A stretch of 32,160 nucleotides of DNA from Gemmatimonadota bacterium (GCA_029863645.1 JAOTVA010000027.1:1-32160), one strand, 5' to 3'. Counted from the first letter of the stretch, positions 1-9,059 are shown. Notes: generated by a model not told the origin, from the sequence alone. A program made the numbers and translations.

Positions 1-781
1 TGACGCCGGTAGCCGATGACGCGACGATGGCGCGGGCCACCGGTTCCTCGTTGAACGCCCACAGGTCCTCCACGGAGCCGCCACCCCTTCCCACGATGAT
101 TACATCCGCGAGACCGCTGTCCGAGAGATCACGCAGCGCCGAAGCGATCTCGACCGCAGCTCCCTCGCCCTGCACCCTCGTGCCGCGAACGACCACGCGC
201 GTCCAGGGCGCCCGCCGCGCCAGGACCGACACGATGTCGGTGAGCGCTGCGCCTTCGAGTGAGGTTACGACCCCGACGCAGGAGGGATGCGTGGGCAGGG
301 GGCGCTTACGCAGCGGATCCAGTAGGCCCTCGGCCTCCAGCTTTCCACGTAGCTTCTCGAAGGCCAAGCGCCACAGCCCTTCGGCTCCCTCGGCCTCCAG
401 CTGACGGACGACGAGCTGGTATTCCCCGCGGGCCTCGTACAGGGTAAGCGCCCCGAAGACCCGGACCTTGGTCCCTTCGTCCGGATCCGTGGGGAGTCGC
501 TCCGCTTCCCGGGCGAACATGACGCAACGGAGCTGAGCGCGTTCGTCCTTCAGGGTGAAGTAGCGATGCCCGGCCCTGGAGCGGGTCCAACCGCCCACCT
601 CCCCCCCGATCCAAAGTGGGTCGACGCTGTCGTCCAAGAGGCCTCGCACGGCCCGGTTCACCTGCGAGACGGACCAGACCTTCGGGCCCGGGGGCTCCGG
701 CATCGGCTCGGGCTGGGGACCGGAGGCGCCCGGCTCCGGTTCCGCATCCCCGAAGAGGTCCAGGCTGAGGTCGTCGTCCAA
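1..781 (-). CDS. xseA: Exodeoxyribonuclease VII large subunit, partial (C-terminus beyond left edge)
   Basis: This is the large, catalytic subunit of exonuclease VII, which degrades single-stranded DNA to short oligonucleotides in mismatch repair and recombination. The visible 260 codons hold the N-terminal OB-fold (residues about 34-130, with WIGGEVGGW and YFTLKD) and the start of the catalytic domain. The family hallmark GRGGGSVEDLWAFNEE lies near the window edge. The in-frame folD stop TGA sits only one codon before the first possible start, so translation begins at TTG 781 or at the in-frame ATG at 703. Neither has a clear Shine-Dalgarno. The first 26 residues are acidic and Pro/Gly-rich and could be dispensable, so ATG 703 is a fair alternative. 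The gene follows folD by 3 nt and is almost surely co-transcribed with it. Identity is confident; the start is not. Confidence 0.93.
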   Translation of the reverse strand, partial: MDDDLSLDLFGDAEPEPGASGPQPEPMPEPPGPKVWSVSQVNRAVRGLLDDSVDPLWIGGEVGGWTRSRAGHRYFTLKDERAQLRCVMFAREAERLPTDPDEGTKVRVFGALTLYEARGEYQLVVRQLEAEGAEGLWRLAFEKLRGKLEAEGLLDPLRKRPLPTHPSCVGVVTSLEGAALTDIVSVLARRAPWTRVVVRGTRVQGEGAAVEIASALRDLSDSGLADVIIVGRGGGSVEDLWAFNEEPVARAIVASSATGV

Positions 782-784
782 CGC

Positions 785-1681
785 TCAGCCCGTGGTGTTC
801 GCCGCGCTGGCCACTGCCGACTTCACGGTGTTCGATAGGAGCATGGTGATTGTCATGGGCCCCACGCCGCCCGGCACAGGCGAAATGGCGGCCGCGACGT
901 CCTTCACCTCGTCGAACAGCACATCACCACACACGCGGTACCCCTTGTCCGACGTCTCGTCATCGACGCGGTTCGTGCCCACGTCGATCACTACGGTGCC
1001 GGGCCTGACCATGTCGGCCGTGATCGTCTCCGGACGACCCATGGCGACGACCAGGATATCCGCAGTGCGCGTCACGTCCGCGAGATTCGTCGTACGCGAG
1101 TGGCACACCGTTACCGTAGCGTTGCCTCCGCGGCCCTTCCGCAGGAGCAGCGAGGCCAGCGGCCTCCCGACCAAGTTGGAGCGTCCCACCACCACGACGT
1201 GCTTCCCCGACGGGTCGTGGCCGCTCCTGACGAGCATTTCGATCACGCCGGCCGGTGTGCACGGCGCGAAGAAGTCACCTGAGTCCGTGGCGAGCCTACC
1301 CACGCTCATCGGGTGGAAGCCGTCCACGTCCTTCGAGGGATGAATCGCCTCGATGACCTTGCCTTCGTCGATCTGATCCGGAAGGGGCAACTGCACGAGG
1401 ATTCCGTGAATCTCCGGGTCGGCGTTGAGTCCCGCGACCACGCCCAGCAGTTCGTCTTCCGACGTATCGGAGGGCAGCGTGATCTGGCGCGAGTGGATGC
1501 CCATCTTCGCCGCGGCCTTGTTCTTCATACCGACGTACATCTGCGAAGCCGGATCCTCACCGACGAGCACGGTCGCCAGACCCGGGCGAATCCCCTCGCC
1601 CTGCAGCTCGGTCACCCGCTCCGTCAGCTCTGCTCGAATCTGTTCCGCGATCTCGCGGCCGGAAATGATCTGGGCGCTCAT
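785..1681 (-). CDS. folD: Bifunctional 5,10-methylene-THF dehydrogenase / methenyl-THF cyclohydrolase
   Basis: FolD interconverts 5,10-methylene-tetrahydrofolate and 10-formyl-tetrahydrofolate in the cytosol. It supplies one-carbon units for purines and formyl-Met-tRNA and generates NADPH. The 298-residue length is normal. Visible signatures are the catalytic Tyr49 and Lys53 in MYVGMKNK, the substrate-site stretch GILVQLPLP, the Rossmann segment VVVVGRSNLVGRP and the C-terminal PGGVGPMT. The start ATG at 1681 gives the family-typical N-terminus (MSAQIISGREIAEQIR). No strong Shine-Dalgarno is visible before it. xseA follows 3 nt downstream in the same frame, and the folD-xseA pairing is common in bacteria. 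About 100 nt without an evident gene separate it from the metalloprotease gene upstream on the same strand. Confidence 0.97.
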   Translation of the reverse strand: MSAQIISGREIAEQIRAELTERVTELQGEGIRPGLATVLVGEDPASQMYVGMKNKAAAKMGIHSRQITLPSDTSEDELLGVVAGLNADPEIHGILVQLPLPDQIDEGKVIEAIHPSKDVDGFHPMSVGRLATDSGDFFAPCTPAGVIEMLVRSGHDPSGKHVVVVGRSNLVGRPLASLLLRKGRGGNATVTVCHSRTTNLADVTRTADILVVAMGRPETITADMVRPGTVVIDVGTNRVDDETSDKGYRVCGDVLFDEVKDVAAAISPVPGGVGPMTITMLLSNTVKSAVASAANTTG

Positions 1682-1780
1682 GCCGTCGTAGGTCGGGGCT
1701 GCATCGAAAGGAGAGCCGAAAAGATAACACGGGGTGGCGCGGCGCCGACCGAGCGCTCCCGCCCCCCGTTCCCGCCCGGT

Positions 1781-4216
1781 TTACCTCGGGTTGAGGATCT
1801 CGTCGATCCTTGCGAGCATGTCCTCGAAATGGGCTATGGTCACCCGGTCCTGGGTGTTCGGGATCGCTGCGCTCAGCTGCGAGTCCAGCGACCTCAGCGT
1901 GGCACGGGCCAACGCGCGAGCGTCCGCTGGCCGCGGCGGCGGCCTGGACTGTGGGTTGCCTCCCTGCGGCTCGAGCGGAGTGGAGATGAGTCGCTCCATC
2001 TGTTCGACGAACGAACGCTGGATGTTGCGTCGAAATTCGTTCGTCACGGGACGGGCTTGAGTGGCCTCGCTGAAGATTCCGCTTGAGAGATCGCTCAGCA
2101 GGTCATCGATCGTGTACGCCGGATCGTCGGGTGGAGCGAGCGCGGACTGATCCGCGAGCCGGTTGAGCCGGCGGTCCTGGAGCACGGTGTTCAGCAGCGC
2201 GCTCTGACGCTGCCGCACACGATCTACAGCCCCCGTGGCCTCGATGCGGCGCAGCAGTTCCGTATCGAGGAAGTACGTCGGTGTGGTGAACGCGTTCTCG
2301 AGAAGAAACCCCACGGCCTCCTGCTGGCGGCCCCGTGGTACGGGGGTATATACCGGTCCGCTTTGGCCGGCGTACTTCGTGACTTGGTACTGCCCCCCTA
2401 CCACGACGGCCACATGGCCCATTTCCCGCGCCCACTGCGCCACCAGGTCGTTGTAGAGCTCTCGGGCACGGTCGTAATTGGCGAGCCCGTCCGTCGTCGC
2501 AGCCGGCAGAATCATCGTCGACAGGCGCTTGATGTTCTCGAGTCCGTAGCGGGTGGCCCGCACCGGGTCGTCGCCCAGGGCCTCGGTCACGATGCGTGGG
2601 TCCACCGCATCACCGTCGCCGATCCACCGGAGCTCGGGCCTCGACTCCTGGAGGCGTGCCAGTGAGTCGAGGACCGACCGCTCGGCGTCGGGTGTGGTCG
2701 CGCTCGGAATCGGGCGGTATCCCCAGTCGACGGCAAAATGGTCATAGACCCCCATGCCTTGCATCAGGCACGCGCCATCACCCGGTTGCGCGACGTAGTT
2801 GTACCGCGCGTAGTCCATGATCGACGGGCTCGTGTTGCGGCGCCCACACGTGAACGAGCGACTGCGCAGTGAGTCCACCGGGTAGGCCGCCGACGCGACC
2901 ATGTTGTGGCGCAGTCCGATGCTGTGGCCGACCTCGTGCGTCGCCACGAAAGCCATCATCTCCCCCATGAGCGAGTCGGGGAGCGGGAGATGCACCGCCC
3001 GCGGATCCGCCGCGCCGGCCTGGGTCCAATACCAAGCCTCGATGAGACTCGTGATGTTGTGGTAGAAGCCGATGTTGGCGTTCATGATCTCGCCGCTGCG
3101 CGGATCGCTGATACGAGGGCCGTAGGCGTTCTCGATGACGGACGGCAGCCAACGGATCACCGAGTTGCGCGAGTCGTCCAAGTCGAAGTCAGGGTCATCG
3201 ATAGGCGCCAGGCGCGCCTCGATGGCGTTGGAAAACCCGGCGCTCCGGAAGATGGGCTCCCACGCCTCGACGCCCTGAATGAGCCAGGGCACCCACTTGG
3301 CGGGCGTCGCCGAGTCGATCCACCATACGATCGGCTCGACGGGATCCGACAAAGCAGCGCCTGGATTTCGCTGCTCGAGACGGTATCGCTGGATGTAGCA
3401 CCGTTCCGCGCCCGGCACGCGGTCGTCGTCGAAGTTCTCGAACGAGAGGTTGAAGTAGCCCACGCGGTCGTCGCACAAACGGGGCATCATCGGGTCGTCC
3501 GGCAGGAGGACCATCGAGTAGTTCATGACCATCGTCAGCGTATTCAACGATCGGTTGAAGCCGCCCGTGCCGGGGGCGCCCGGGATTGAGTCCACTTCGA
3601 AGGTGTGGAGCGCGCTGACCTCGACGTTGCGCGGAAACGAGCGCGCTCGCTCGACGAACGAGCGGGCCGGGTCGAAACTGCGCACCCGGACTCCAGCCTG
3701 TCGTACGTTTAGTTCTCGCACGTCGGTGGTGAAGAGCGGTGTCGCTTCGATGACGGCGCTGCTGTCCTGCGGGTTCCACGCCTCGACGTCGAAGCTCATC
3801 ACGATCGGCGGAACGTTGGAGAGCTCGACCGCCCTGGCGACGGGTGAGGCCGGGTCGGCGCGCATGTCGTACGACACGATGCGAAACAGGATGCGATCGC
3901 CCATCCGCTCCCAACGCACGATGCGGTTGGAGATCTCTTGCCCGCCGTACCCTGCGCCGCGCACCGTCCCCCGGCGATCGGCCACCAGCAGCATGTCACG
4001 GCCGAGCGCGTCGCGCGGAATCTCGAAGTAGAGCTCTTCCCCGATGCGGTGCACGACGAACACGCCGGCATCCGTCTCCGCCGCCGACGTGATGACCTCG
4101 TCGTAGGAACGCGGTCCATCGGCGTCCTCCGCGTCGTCCTGGGCAGCGAGTACCTGCGGGGCGCAGAGGCCCACGCCGAGCGCGCCGAGCAACGGAATGA
4201 GAGGGCGTCCAAGCAT
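1781..4216 (-). CDS. Exported zinc metalloprotease, DUF5118/DUF5117/DUF4953 (Met-zincin) type
   Basis: This is an 811-residue exported protein with an N-terminal signal peptide (hydrophobic run at residues about 4-24, ending in a VLAAQD-like cleavage site). The zinc-binding motif HEVGHSIGLRHN begins at about His427, with Glu428 as catalytic base and His431 and His437 as further ligands. A Met-turn-like segment (SIMDYARY) follows about 40 residues later. The flanking sequence (TPAKWVPWLIQGVEAW before, VYDHFAVDWGY after) matches what I recall of the DUF5117/DUF4953 zinc-dependent metalloproteases that are abundant in Bacteroidota and Gemmatimonadota. Length is typical. The substrate is unknown; a role in degrading outside protein is inference. 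It lies between rny and folD with gaps of about 110 and 100 nt, so it is probably a separate transcription unit. Confidence 0.88.
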   Translation of the reverse strand: MLGRPLIPLLGALGVGLCAPQVLAAQDDAEDADGPRSYDEVITSAAETDAGVFVVHRIGEELYFEIPRDALGRDMLLVADRRGTVRGAGYGGQEISNRIVRWERMGDRILFRIVSYDMRADPASPVARAVELSNVPPIVMSFDVEAWNPQDSSAVIEATPLFTTDVRELNVRQAGVRVRSFDPARSFVERARSFPRNVEVSALHTFEVDSIPGAPGTGGFNRSLNTLTMVMNYSMVLLPDDPMMPRLCDDRVGYFNLSFENFDDDRVPGAERCYIQRYRLEQRNPGAALSDPVEPIVWWIDSATPAKWVPWLIQGVEAWEPIFRSAGFSNAIEARLAPIDDPDFDLDDSRNSVIRWLPSVIENAYGPRISDPRSGEIMNANIGFYHNITSLIEAWYWTQAGAADPRAVHLPLPDSLMGEMMAFVATHEVGHSIGLRHNMVASAAYPVDSLRSRSFTCGRRNTSPSIMDYARYNYVAQPGDGACLMQGMGVYDHFAVDWGYRPIPSATTPDAERSVLDSLARLQESRPELRWIGDGDAVDPRIVTEALGDDPVRATRYGLENIKRLSTMILPAATTDGLANYDRARELYNDLVAQWAREMGHVAVVVGGQYQVTKYAGQSGPVYTPVPRGRQQEAVGFLLENAFTTPTYFLDTELLRRIEATGAVDRVRQRQSALLNTVLQDRRLNRLADQSALAPPDDPAYTIDDLLSDLSSGIFSEATQARPVTNEFRRNIQRSFVEQMERLISTPLEPQGGNPQSRPPPRPADARALARATLRSLDSQLSAAIPNTQDRVTIAHFEDMLARIDEILNPR

Positions 4217-4327
4217 CGGATCTCGGGGCTCGAGTGAAGGTGACTACGGCGCCGAACTCACCTCGGCGACTCCGCACTTTGGGGGGCAACTGACAGCCAC
4301 GCCAGGGCGGGTCAGGTGCGGCACCAC

Positions 4328-5902
4328 CTACCGCGCGAAGTCCACCGTCCGCGTCTCGCGCACCACGACCACCTTGATCTGGCCCGGGTACTGCAGCTCG
4401 CTCTCGATCTTACGCGCAACCGACTCCGAGATCTGCGCCATGTCGGCGTCGCTGACCTTTCCGGGCTCCACCATAACGCGCAACTCACGTCCGGCCTGAA
4501 TGGCGAAGCATCGCTCCACCCCGGGGTGATCCATGGCGAGCTCCTCGAGCTTCTCGAGACGCTTCACGTACCCCTCGAACATCTCGCGCCTAGCGCCTGG
4601 ACGTGACCCGCTGATGGCGTCGGCTGCGCTGACCAGGAAAGTCTCGGCGAAGAAGTGCGGCTCTTCATCGTGGTGCGCCCGGATGGCATTCAGCACGACC
4701 TCTCCTTCCTTGTGCTTCTTGCAGAGGCGATAGCCGAGCTCTACGTGCGTCCCTTCGTGCTCGTGCGTCATCCCTTTTCCCACATCGTGCAGGATACCCG
4801 CGCGCTTGGTCGTCTGGATGTCGAGCCCCATCTCGGCCGCCATGTTCCCGGCCAACAGAGCGACTTCCTTCGCGTGCAGAAGCTGATTCTGGCCGTACGA
4901 CGTGCGGAACCGGAGGCGACCGAGGGTCTTCACGATTTCGGGGTGTACGTTGTGAATGCCCAGCTCGTAGAGGACCTCCTCGGCGGCGGTGACCATGGCC
5001 TTCTCGACCTCCCCCCCCGCCTTCTCCACCACTTCTTCGATTCGTCCCGGATGAATGCGACCGTCTTCGACGAGCCGCTGGAGGGCGATACGCGCGACTT
5101 CCCGACGGACCGGATCGAAGGCGGACAGCACCACAGCTTCTGGCGTGTCATCGATGATGACGTCGACCCCGGTCGCCTGCTCGAAGGAACGGATGTTTCT
5201 TCCCTCGCGCCCGATGATGCGTCCCTTCATTTCCTCGGACGGTAGTTGGACCACGGAGACGGTCGTCTCGGCGGTCAGATCGGCGGCCATGCGTTGAATC
5301 GAGAGCGCCACGATCTTGCGGGCCTCTGCCTCCGCCTCACGCTGCGCCTGATCCTTGAGCTCGCGCAACGAGTTGGCGGCCTCGGCGCGTGCGGCATCGT
5401 GTAAATCGGCGATGAGCTCCTGCTTCGCCTCGTGCACGCTGAGACCGGCGATCTTCTCCAGGCGGCCGCGGGCACCCGACAGCTCCTGCTCGACCAGGGC
5501 GGCCTGAGCCACGACGGCCTGCTCCTGCTCCGTGAGCGCAGCGCCGCGTTGCTCGAGTTCACCTTCGCGTACGTTCAGGAGGTCGAAGCGGCGATCCAGC
5601 GAGTCGGAACGTTCTTCCGCCCGCCGCTCGGCGCGCTCGATCTCCTCGCGCCGGCGGTCCTCCTCCTTCTCCCACGTCTCGCGGAGACGGAAGCCTTCTT
5701 CCCGTCCAGCGAGCTCGCCGGCTTTACGGGCGCTATCTGCATGCTCTCGCGCCCTCTCCAGGATGCGGGAGGCCTCGTCCTGCGCGCCTTGTCTCTCGAG
5801 TAACCGCCGGGCTCTTTCCCGGGATCGTGATATTGCGAATCCGACCAGAGCGCCAAGAACGAGAGCCACCGCCGCCGCCAGCAATACAGGCGGGGTGATC
5901 AT
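4328..5902 (-). CDS. rny: Ribonuclease Y
   Basis: RNase Y is a membrane-anchored endoribonuclease that starts mRNA turnover in bacteria lacking, or supplementing, RNase E. The 524-residue length is typical. Domains in order: one N-terminal transmembrane helix (about residues 5-25), a long charged coiled coil (about 28-200), a KH domain with the GXXG-type loop GRIIGREGRN (about 225-235), and an HD domain with HDVGKG at about His372-Asp373. A further conserved segment, AIRAHHDEE, follows, then the C-terminal region. The ATG at 5902 places the membrane anchor directly at the N-terminus, as expected. It sits downstream of zapA across a 160-nt gap that itself looks structured. No alternative function is likely. 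Confidence 0.97.
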   Translation of the reverse strand: MITPPVLLAAAVALVLGALVGFAISRSRERARRLLERQGAQDEASRILERAREHADSARKAGELAGREEGFRLRETWEKEEDRRREEIERAERRAEERSDSLDRRFDLLNVREGELEQRGAALTEQEQAVVAQAALVEQELSGARGRLEKIAGLSVHEAKQELIADLHDAARAEAANSLRELKDQAQREAEAEARKIVALSIQRMAADLTAETTVSVVQLPSEEMKGRIIGREGRNIRSFEQATGVDVIIDDTPEAVVLSAFDPVRREVARIALQRLVEDGRIHPGRIEEVVEKAGGEVEKAMVTAAEEVLYELGIHNVHPEIVKTLGRLRFRTSYGQNQLLHAKEVALLAGNMAAEMGLDIQTTKRAGILHDVGKGMTHEHEGTHVELGYRLCKKHKEGEVVLNAIRAHHDEEPHFFAETFLVSAADAISGSRPGARREMFEGYVKRLEKLEELAMDHPGVERCFAIQAGRELRVMVEPGKVSDADMAQISESVARKIESELQYPGQIKVVVVRETRTVDFAR

Positions 5903-5918
5903 GTATCTACTCCGAAAT

Positions 5919-6052
5919 CGGCCTACAGCGGCCGAAGGTGAGCGAAATACCCGTCCGCTCAGGTCCTGCTATCGAGCGGGAGGGGTCCTAACGAGGTGAG
6001 AATAGGTTGCGCCCGAAGCAGGACGCAAGCTGACGCGCAGCCCTGGAGGCCG
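5919..6052 (-). ncRNA. Candidate structured RNA between zapA and rny, 6S-like
   Basis: Read on the minus strand, the zapA-rny gap is closed by a long-range stem: CGGCCT (6047-6052) pairs with AGGCCG (5919-5924), continuing inward as CAG/CTG and GGC/GCC with one mismatch and one bulge, about 12 pairs in all. Inside lie two choices. A local hairpin has arms TTGCGTCC and GGGCGCAA (6007-6028, one G-U pair, 6-nt loop), with a second hairpin CCGCTC/GAGCGG. Alternatively an apical stem GTCCTGC/GCAGGAC (6018-6024 with 5963-5969) forms. A closing stem, an open middle and an apical stem is the plan of 6S RNA, and 6S next to zapA is known in Proteobacteria. The core is shorter than usual and I cannot fold or search it here. 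It could instead be the structured 5' UTR of rny. Confidence 0.35.
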
Positions 6053-6062
6053 TGATGCAGGC

Positions 6063-6365
6063 CTAGGAGCGGCCCTCTGGGACCGCCTCTTGGAGGCGGC
6101 TGGCGAGCTCTTGGGCACGTGCAGAGAGGTCACCGCGCACACTGGCCAGCTCCTGCCGGGCCTGGAAGCACTCGTCGGCGATCGACAGGGCTGCGAGGAT
6201 CGCCGCCTTGTGCCCTTCGATGAGGCCAGCCTGCAGCCTGATCTGGTGAATCCGCTCGTCGACAAGCTCGGCGCACTTGCGGGTGTAGCTGGGCTCAGCG
6301 CTGGCGCGGATCGTGTGCTCTTCGCCCGCGATCCTGACGGTCACTGAGTTCTTGTCGGCGCTCAT
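6063..6365 (-). CDS. zapA: Cell division protein ZapA
   Basis: ZapA is a small cytosolic protein that cross-links FtsZ filaments and stabilises the Z ring. The 100-residue sequence begins with the typical beta-hairpin globular head (VTVRIAGEEHTIRA, then YTRKCAELVDERI), where the family usually has a pattern like I-G-x-Y ... VDxKM. A C-terminal helix (about 50-95) fit for coiled-coil pairing follows. Length is normal. The start ATG at 6365 overlaps the last 4 nt of the upstream coiled-coil gene, so the two are translationally coupled. Together with pheT they form the tail of the infC-rpmI-rplT-pheST operon. The same order (pheT, small coiled-coil gene, zapA, rny) supports the assignment. Confidence 0.85.
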   Translation of the reverse strand: MSADKNSVTVRIAGEEHTIRASAEPSYTRKCAELVDERIHQIRLQAGLIEGHKAAILAALSIADECFQARQELASVRGDLSARAQELASRLQEAVPEGRS

Positions 6366-6673
6366 TCCTGGTTCTCCAAGAAGCGGATCCTGGCCAACAT
6401 CCGGTCGACGCCTTCACGTCCCTGCTCCAAGCGGCCCTTGAGGTCGACGTTCTCGGCTTCGAGTTGCTTTAGCCTCGTAAGGATGCGTCCTCCCTCGTCT
6501 CCGTCCCCCGTGAAGCGCTGAACGACTTCTCCCAGCTCCGCACTCTTCGCGTCCGCCGCGGCAACACGCGCCGACATGGCTTTCAGACGCTCGAGCGTTT
6601 CAGCAACCGCACGTTCGAGCGCGTCGAAGGCCTGCTTCTCAGGCGCTCCTTCGTCATCCCCGGGCTTTGACAA
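6362..6673 (-). CDS. Small coiled-coil protein, possible ZapB-like division factor
   Basis: This 103-residue soluble protein is almost entirely helical heptads (about residues 15-100). It is rich in Leu, Ala, Glu and Arg and has no signal peptide or membrane segment. It overlaps pheT by 20 nt at its start and zapA by 4 nt at its end (ATGA), so it is translated with both. The C-terminal part (LKQLEAENVDLKGRLEQG, then RIRFLENQE) resembles ZapB and related short coiled coils that work with ZapA at the Z ring. Coiled coils look alike by composition, so the ZapB link rests on position next to zapA more than on sequence. That the gene is real is well supported by the overlaps; the function is inference. 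Confidence 0.7.
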   Translation of the reverse strand: MSKPGDDEGAPEKQAFDALERAVAETLERLKAMSARVAAADAKSAELGEVVQRFTGDGDEGGRILTRLKQLEAENVDLKGRLEQGREGVDRMLARIRFLENQE

Positions 6674-9059
6674 CGAGCTCCTCCTCGAGGCGCCGCAGTA
6701 CGGCCTGCACCGCCTTGTCCACTTCCTTGTCCTTCAGGGTCCGCTCCGCCGCGCGGAAACGCAAGCGAAACGCGAGCGAAAGAGCAAGCTCCGTACCGAC
6801 CTTGCCGCGATAGACGTCGAAGAGCTCAACGGCCTCCAACAGGGACCCGCCTGCGTCACGGATCGTCGTGGCGACCTGCTCGGACGTGACGCCCTGCGGC
6901 ACGAGTAAAGCGAGGTCGCGCTCCACAGCGGGGAACGTCGGCAAAGCCAGGTACGTGACTGGCGGATGAGGAACGACGGTCGAGGGCAACGCAAGTTCGA
7001 GCGCCCAGACCGGTCCGGCCCACACGGGAGCGTCCACCTTGGCTGCCACGACCATGCCGGCATGTCCGACGACGTCCCCCTGATGCTTCACGGAGAACGA
7101 CGTCCCGGTGTCGAGCAGCGCCGAGTCCACGCCTTCGGGCTCGGCCGTAGCGCTGTCCCCGTAGATACGCGCCACGACGTCTTCCAACAGGGACTTCAGG
7201 TCCCAGACGGTGAGCGGATCGTCCTCGGACGCCCAGTGGGGCGGATTGCGCCGACCGGTGAGCACGACGGCGAGGTGCGTCTCTTCGTCGGGCGCCTCGC
7301 CCGCCCCAGCACGGCGAAACGACGTGCCGATCTCGAAGAGGCGAACGTCCCGGTTACCACGCGAGAAGTTGTGCTCGATGCGCCTCAGGAGCGACGGCAG
7401 GAGCGTGCGCCGCATGAACCGCTCCGTGGACGAGAGCGGGTTGTTCACTTCGACGTCACCCTCTCCGTCCGGAGCGAACGCGGGCGTATGGGACTCGAAG
7501 AGTCCGCGTGCCGCGAGCGCCCTCCGGAGCTCGTCCTCGAGTCGGAACATGGGGTCATCCGGAACCGTGCCCGGACGGAATGCGCGGAGCTCGGCCGGGA
7601 AGGCGTCGTATCCGTGCGTCCTCGCGATCTCCTCGATGAGGTCGACCTCCCGCGTCACGTCGTAGCTGCGGAAGCCCGGCACGCGCACTTGGAGCGTCCC
7701 GCCCGTCTCGCCCACGATGTCGAACCCGAGGGGAGTGAGGAGGCTTCGGACGCGATCGGTATCGAATGCGACGCCCAATACCTGCTCCACGCGAGCCAAG
7801 CGCAGGTCGACCACATCAGCGGCGAAGTCGGTGGGTGCGCAGTCCAGAACCGGCCCGTCCACGCTCCCACCCGCAGTCGCCAGGATGAGCGCGACGCACC
7901 GCTCGATCGCTTGGCGCGCCCCTTCTGGGTCCACGCCGCGCTCGAACCGGTAGGACGCATCGGTGGACAGCCCCAGCGCTTTCCTGGTCGCCCGAATCGA
8001 CTTCGGGGCGAACAGCGCGCACTCGAGCAAGACGTCGACGGTGGCGTCGTCCACTTCTGAGTCGAGGCCGCCCATGACGCCCGCGACTGCGACCGGACGC
8101 TCCGCGTCGCAGATCATGAGCATGTCACCCGACAGCTTCCGGGCCGCGTTGTCCAACGTCGTGAAGCTCGTCTCAGCGAGTCGTGCGCGTCGCACCACGA
8201 TGGCCGAGCCCGACAGCTTACCGAGGTCGAACGCATGCAGCGGGTGCCCGAGCTCCAACATCACATAGTTGGTGGCGTCGACCACGTTGTTGATGGGCCT
8301 CGACCCCGCACCGCGGAGCCGCTCCTGCAGCCAAGCAGGAGACGGACCGACCTGCACGCCGCGAAGCACCGCCCCCAGGTAGCGCAGGCAGAGGTCGGGG
8401 TCTTCGACCGCGACCGAGACGTCCCCTACGCGCACTTGGGCCGTATCGACCTCGTAAGTGAGCGCGACACCCGGGTCACCGAGGAGGTCGGGCAGGACGA
8501 CCGATCCCGCGGCCTCACCGGCCAGCTCGCGCGCTACGCCGGCATGCGAGAGCAGGTCGCCACGGTTCGCCGTCACCTCCACGTCGAGCGTGGCGTCGTC
8601 GAGTCCAAACGCGGCCACGAACGACTCCCCGGGGGTCAGGTCACCCTCCAGCGCCATGATCCCGGAGTGATCTACGCCGAGACCCAACTCCTTGGAGGAG
8701 CACAACATTCCTTGCGATACCTCCCCGCGGATCTTGGCCTTCTTGATGGCGAAGTCCCCAGGAAGCACCGCGCCTACGGGCGCGAAGGGGTACAGCCCCC
8801 CAGCCTGGACGTTTGGGGCGCCGCACACGACCTGGACCACCCCGTCGCCGCCGTCTACGGTGCAGAGCGTCAGCCGATCGGCGTTCGGATGCGGCTCTGC
8901 CGTCACGACCCGCCCGACCACGATGTCGGCGAGCGACTCTCCGGGCGACACGATCGACTCGACCGGCGCACCACGGAGGGCCAGGTGGTCAGCGATCTCC
9001 TTGGGAGAAGCCACGAGTCCCGGGACGAGGTCCCTGAGCCAACGGGCGGAGACCTTCAT
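6654..9059 (-). CDS. pheT: Phenylalanyl-tRNA synthetase beta subunit
   Basis: This is the large subunit of the (alpha-beta)2 PheRS, carrying tRNA binding and editing. At 801 residues the length is normal. Domains in order: the N-terminal EMAP-type tRNA-binding domain (about 40-150, with AEPHPNADRLTLCTVDGG), the B3/B4 editing domain (about 210-380, with RPINNVVDATNYVMLELG and HAFD), the B5 domain (about 405-475), and the catalytic-like core (about 480-690). The C-terminal anticodon-fold FDX-ACB domain (about 705-800) starts around FPAVERDLALLVP. The start ATG at 9059 overlaps the pheS stop by 4 nt, which ensures coupled synthesis of the two subunits. Its 3' end overlaps the coiled-coil gene by 20 nt. 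Confidence 0.97.
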   Translation of the reverse strand: MKVSARWLRDLVPGLVASPKEIADHLALRGAPVESIVSPGESLADIVVGRVVTAEPHPNADRLTLCTVDGGDGVVQVVCGAPNVQAGGLYPFAPVGAVLPGDFAIKKAKIRGEVSQGMLCSSKELGLGVDHSGIMALEGDLTPGESFVAAFGLDDATLDVEVTANRGDLLSHAGVARELAGEAAGSVVLPDLLGDPGVALTYEVDTAQVRVGDVSVAVEDPDLCLRYLGAVLRGVQVGPSPAWLQERLRGAGSRPINNVVDATNYVMLELGHPLHAFDLGKLSGSAIVVRRARLAETSFTTLDNAARKLSGDMLMICDAERPVAVAGVMGGLDSEVDDATVDVLLECALFAPKSIRATRKALGLSTDASYRFERGVDPEGARQAIERCVALILATAGGSVDGPVLDCAPTDFAADVVDLRLARVEQVLGVAFDTDRVRSLLTPLGFDIVGETGGTLQVRVPGFRSYDVTREVDLIEEIARTHGYDAFPAELRAFRPGTVPDDPMFRLEDELRRALAARGLFESHTPAFAPDGEGDVEVNNPLSSTERFMRRTLLPSLLRRIEHNFSRGNRDVRLFEIGTSFRRAGAGEAPDEETHLAVVLTGRRNPPHWASEDDPLTVWDLKSLLEDVVARIYGDSATAEPEGVDSALLDTGTSFSVKHQGDVVGHAGMVVAAKVDAPVWAGPVWALELALPSTVVPHPPVTYLALPTFPAVERDLALLVPQGVTSEQVATTIRDAGGSLLEAVELFDVYRGKVGTELALSLAFRLRFRAAERTLKDKEVDKAVQAVLRRLEEELVVKARG

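Noticed and set aside
1313-2086. 257-codon plus-strand open frame across folD and the metalloprotease
   Set aside because: Antisense to two well supported genes; no domain.
6966-8060. 364-codon plus-strand open frame
   Set aside because: It lies wholly antisense inside pheT; composition is that of a GC-rich shadow frame with no recognisable domain.
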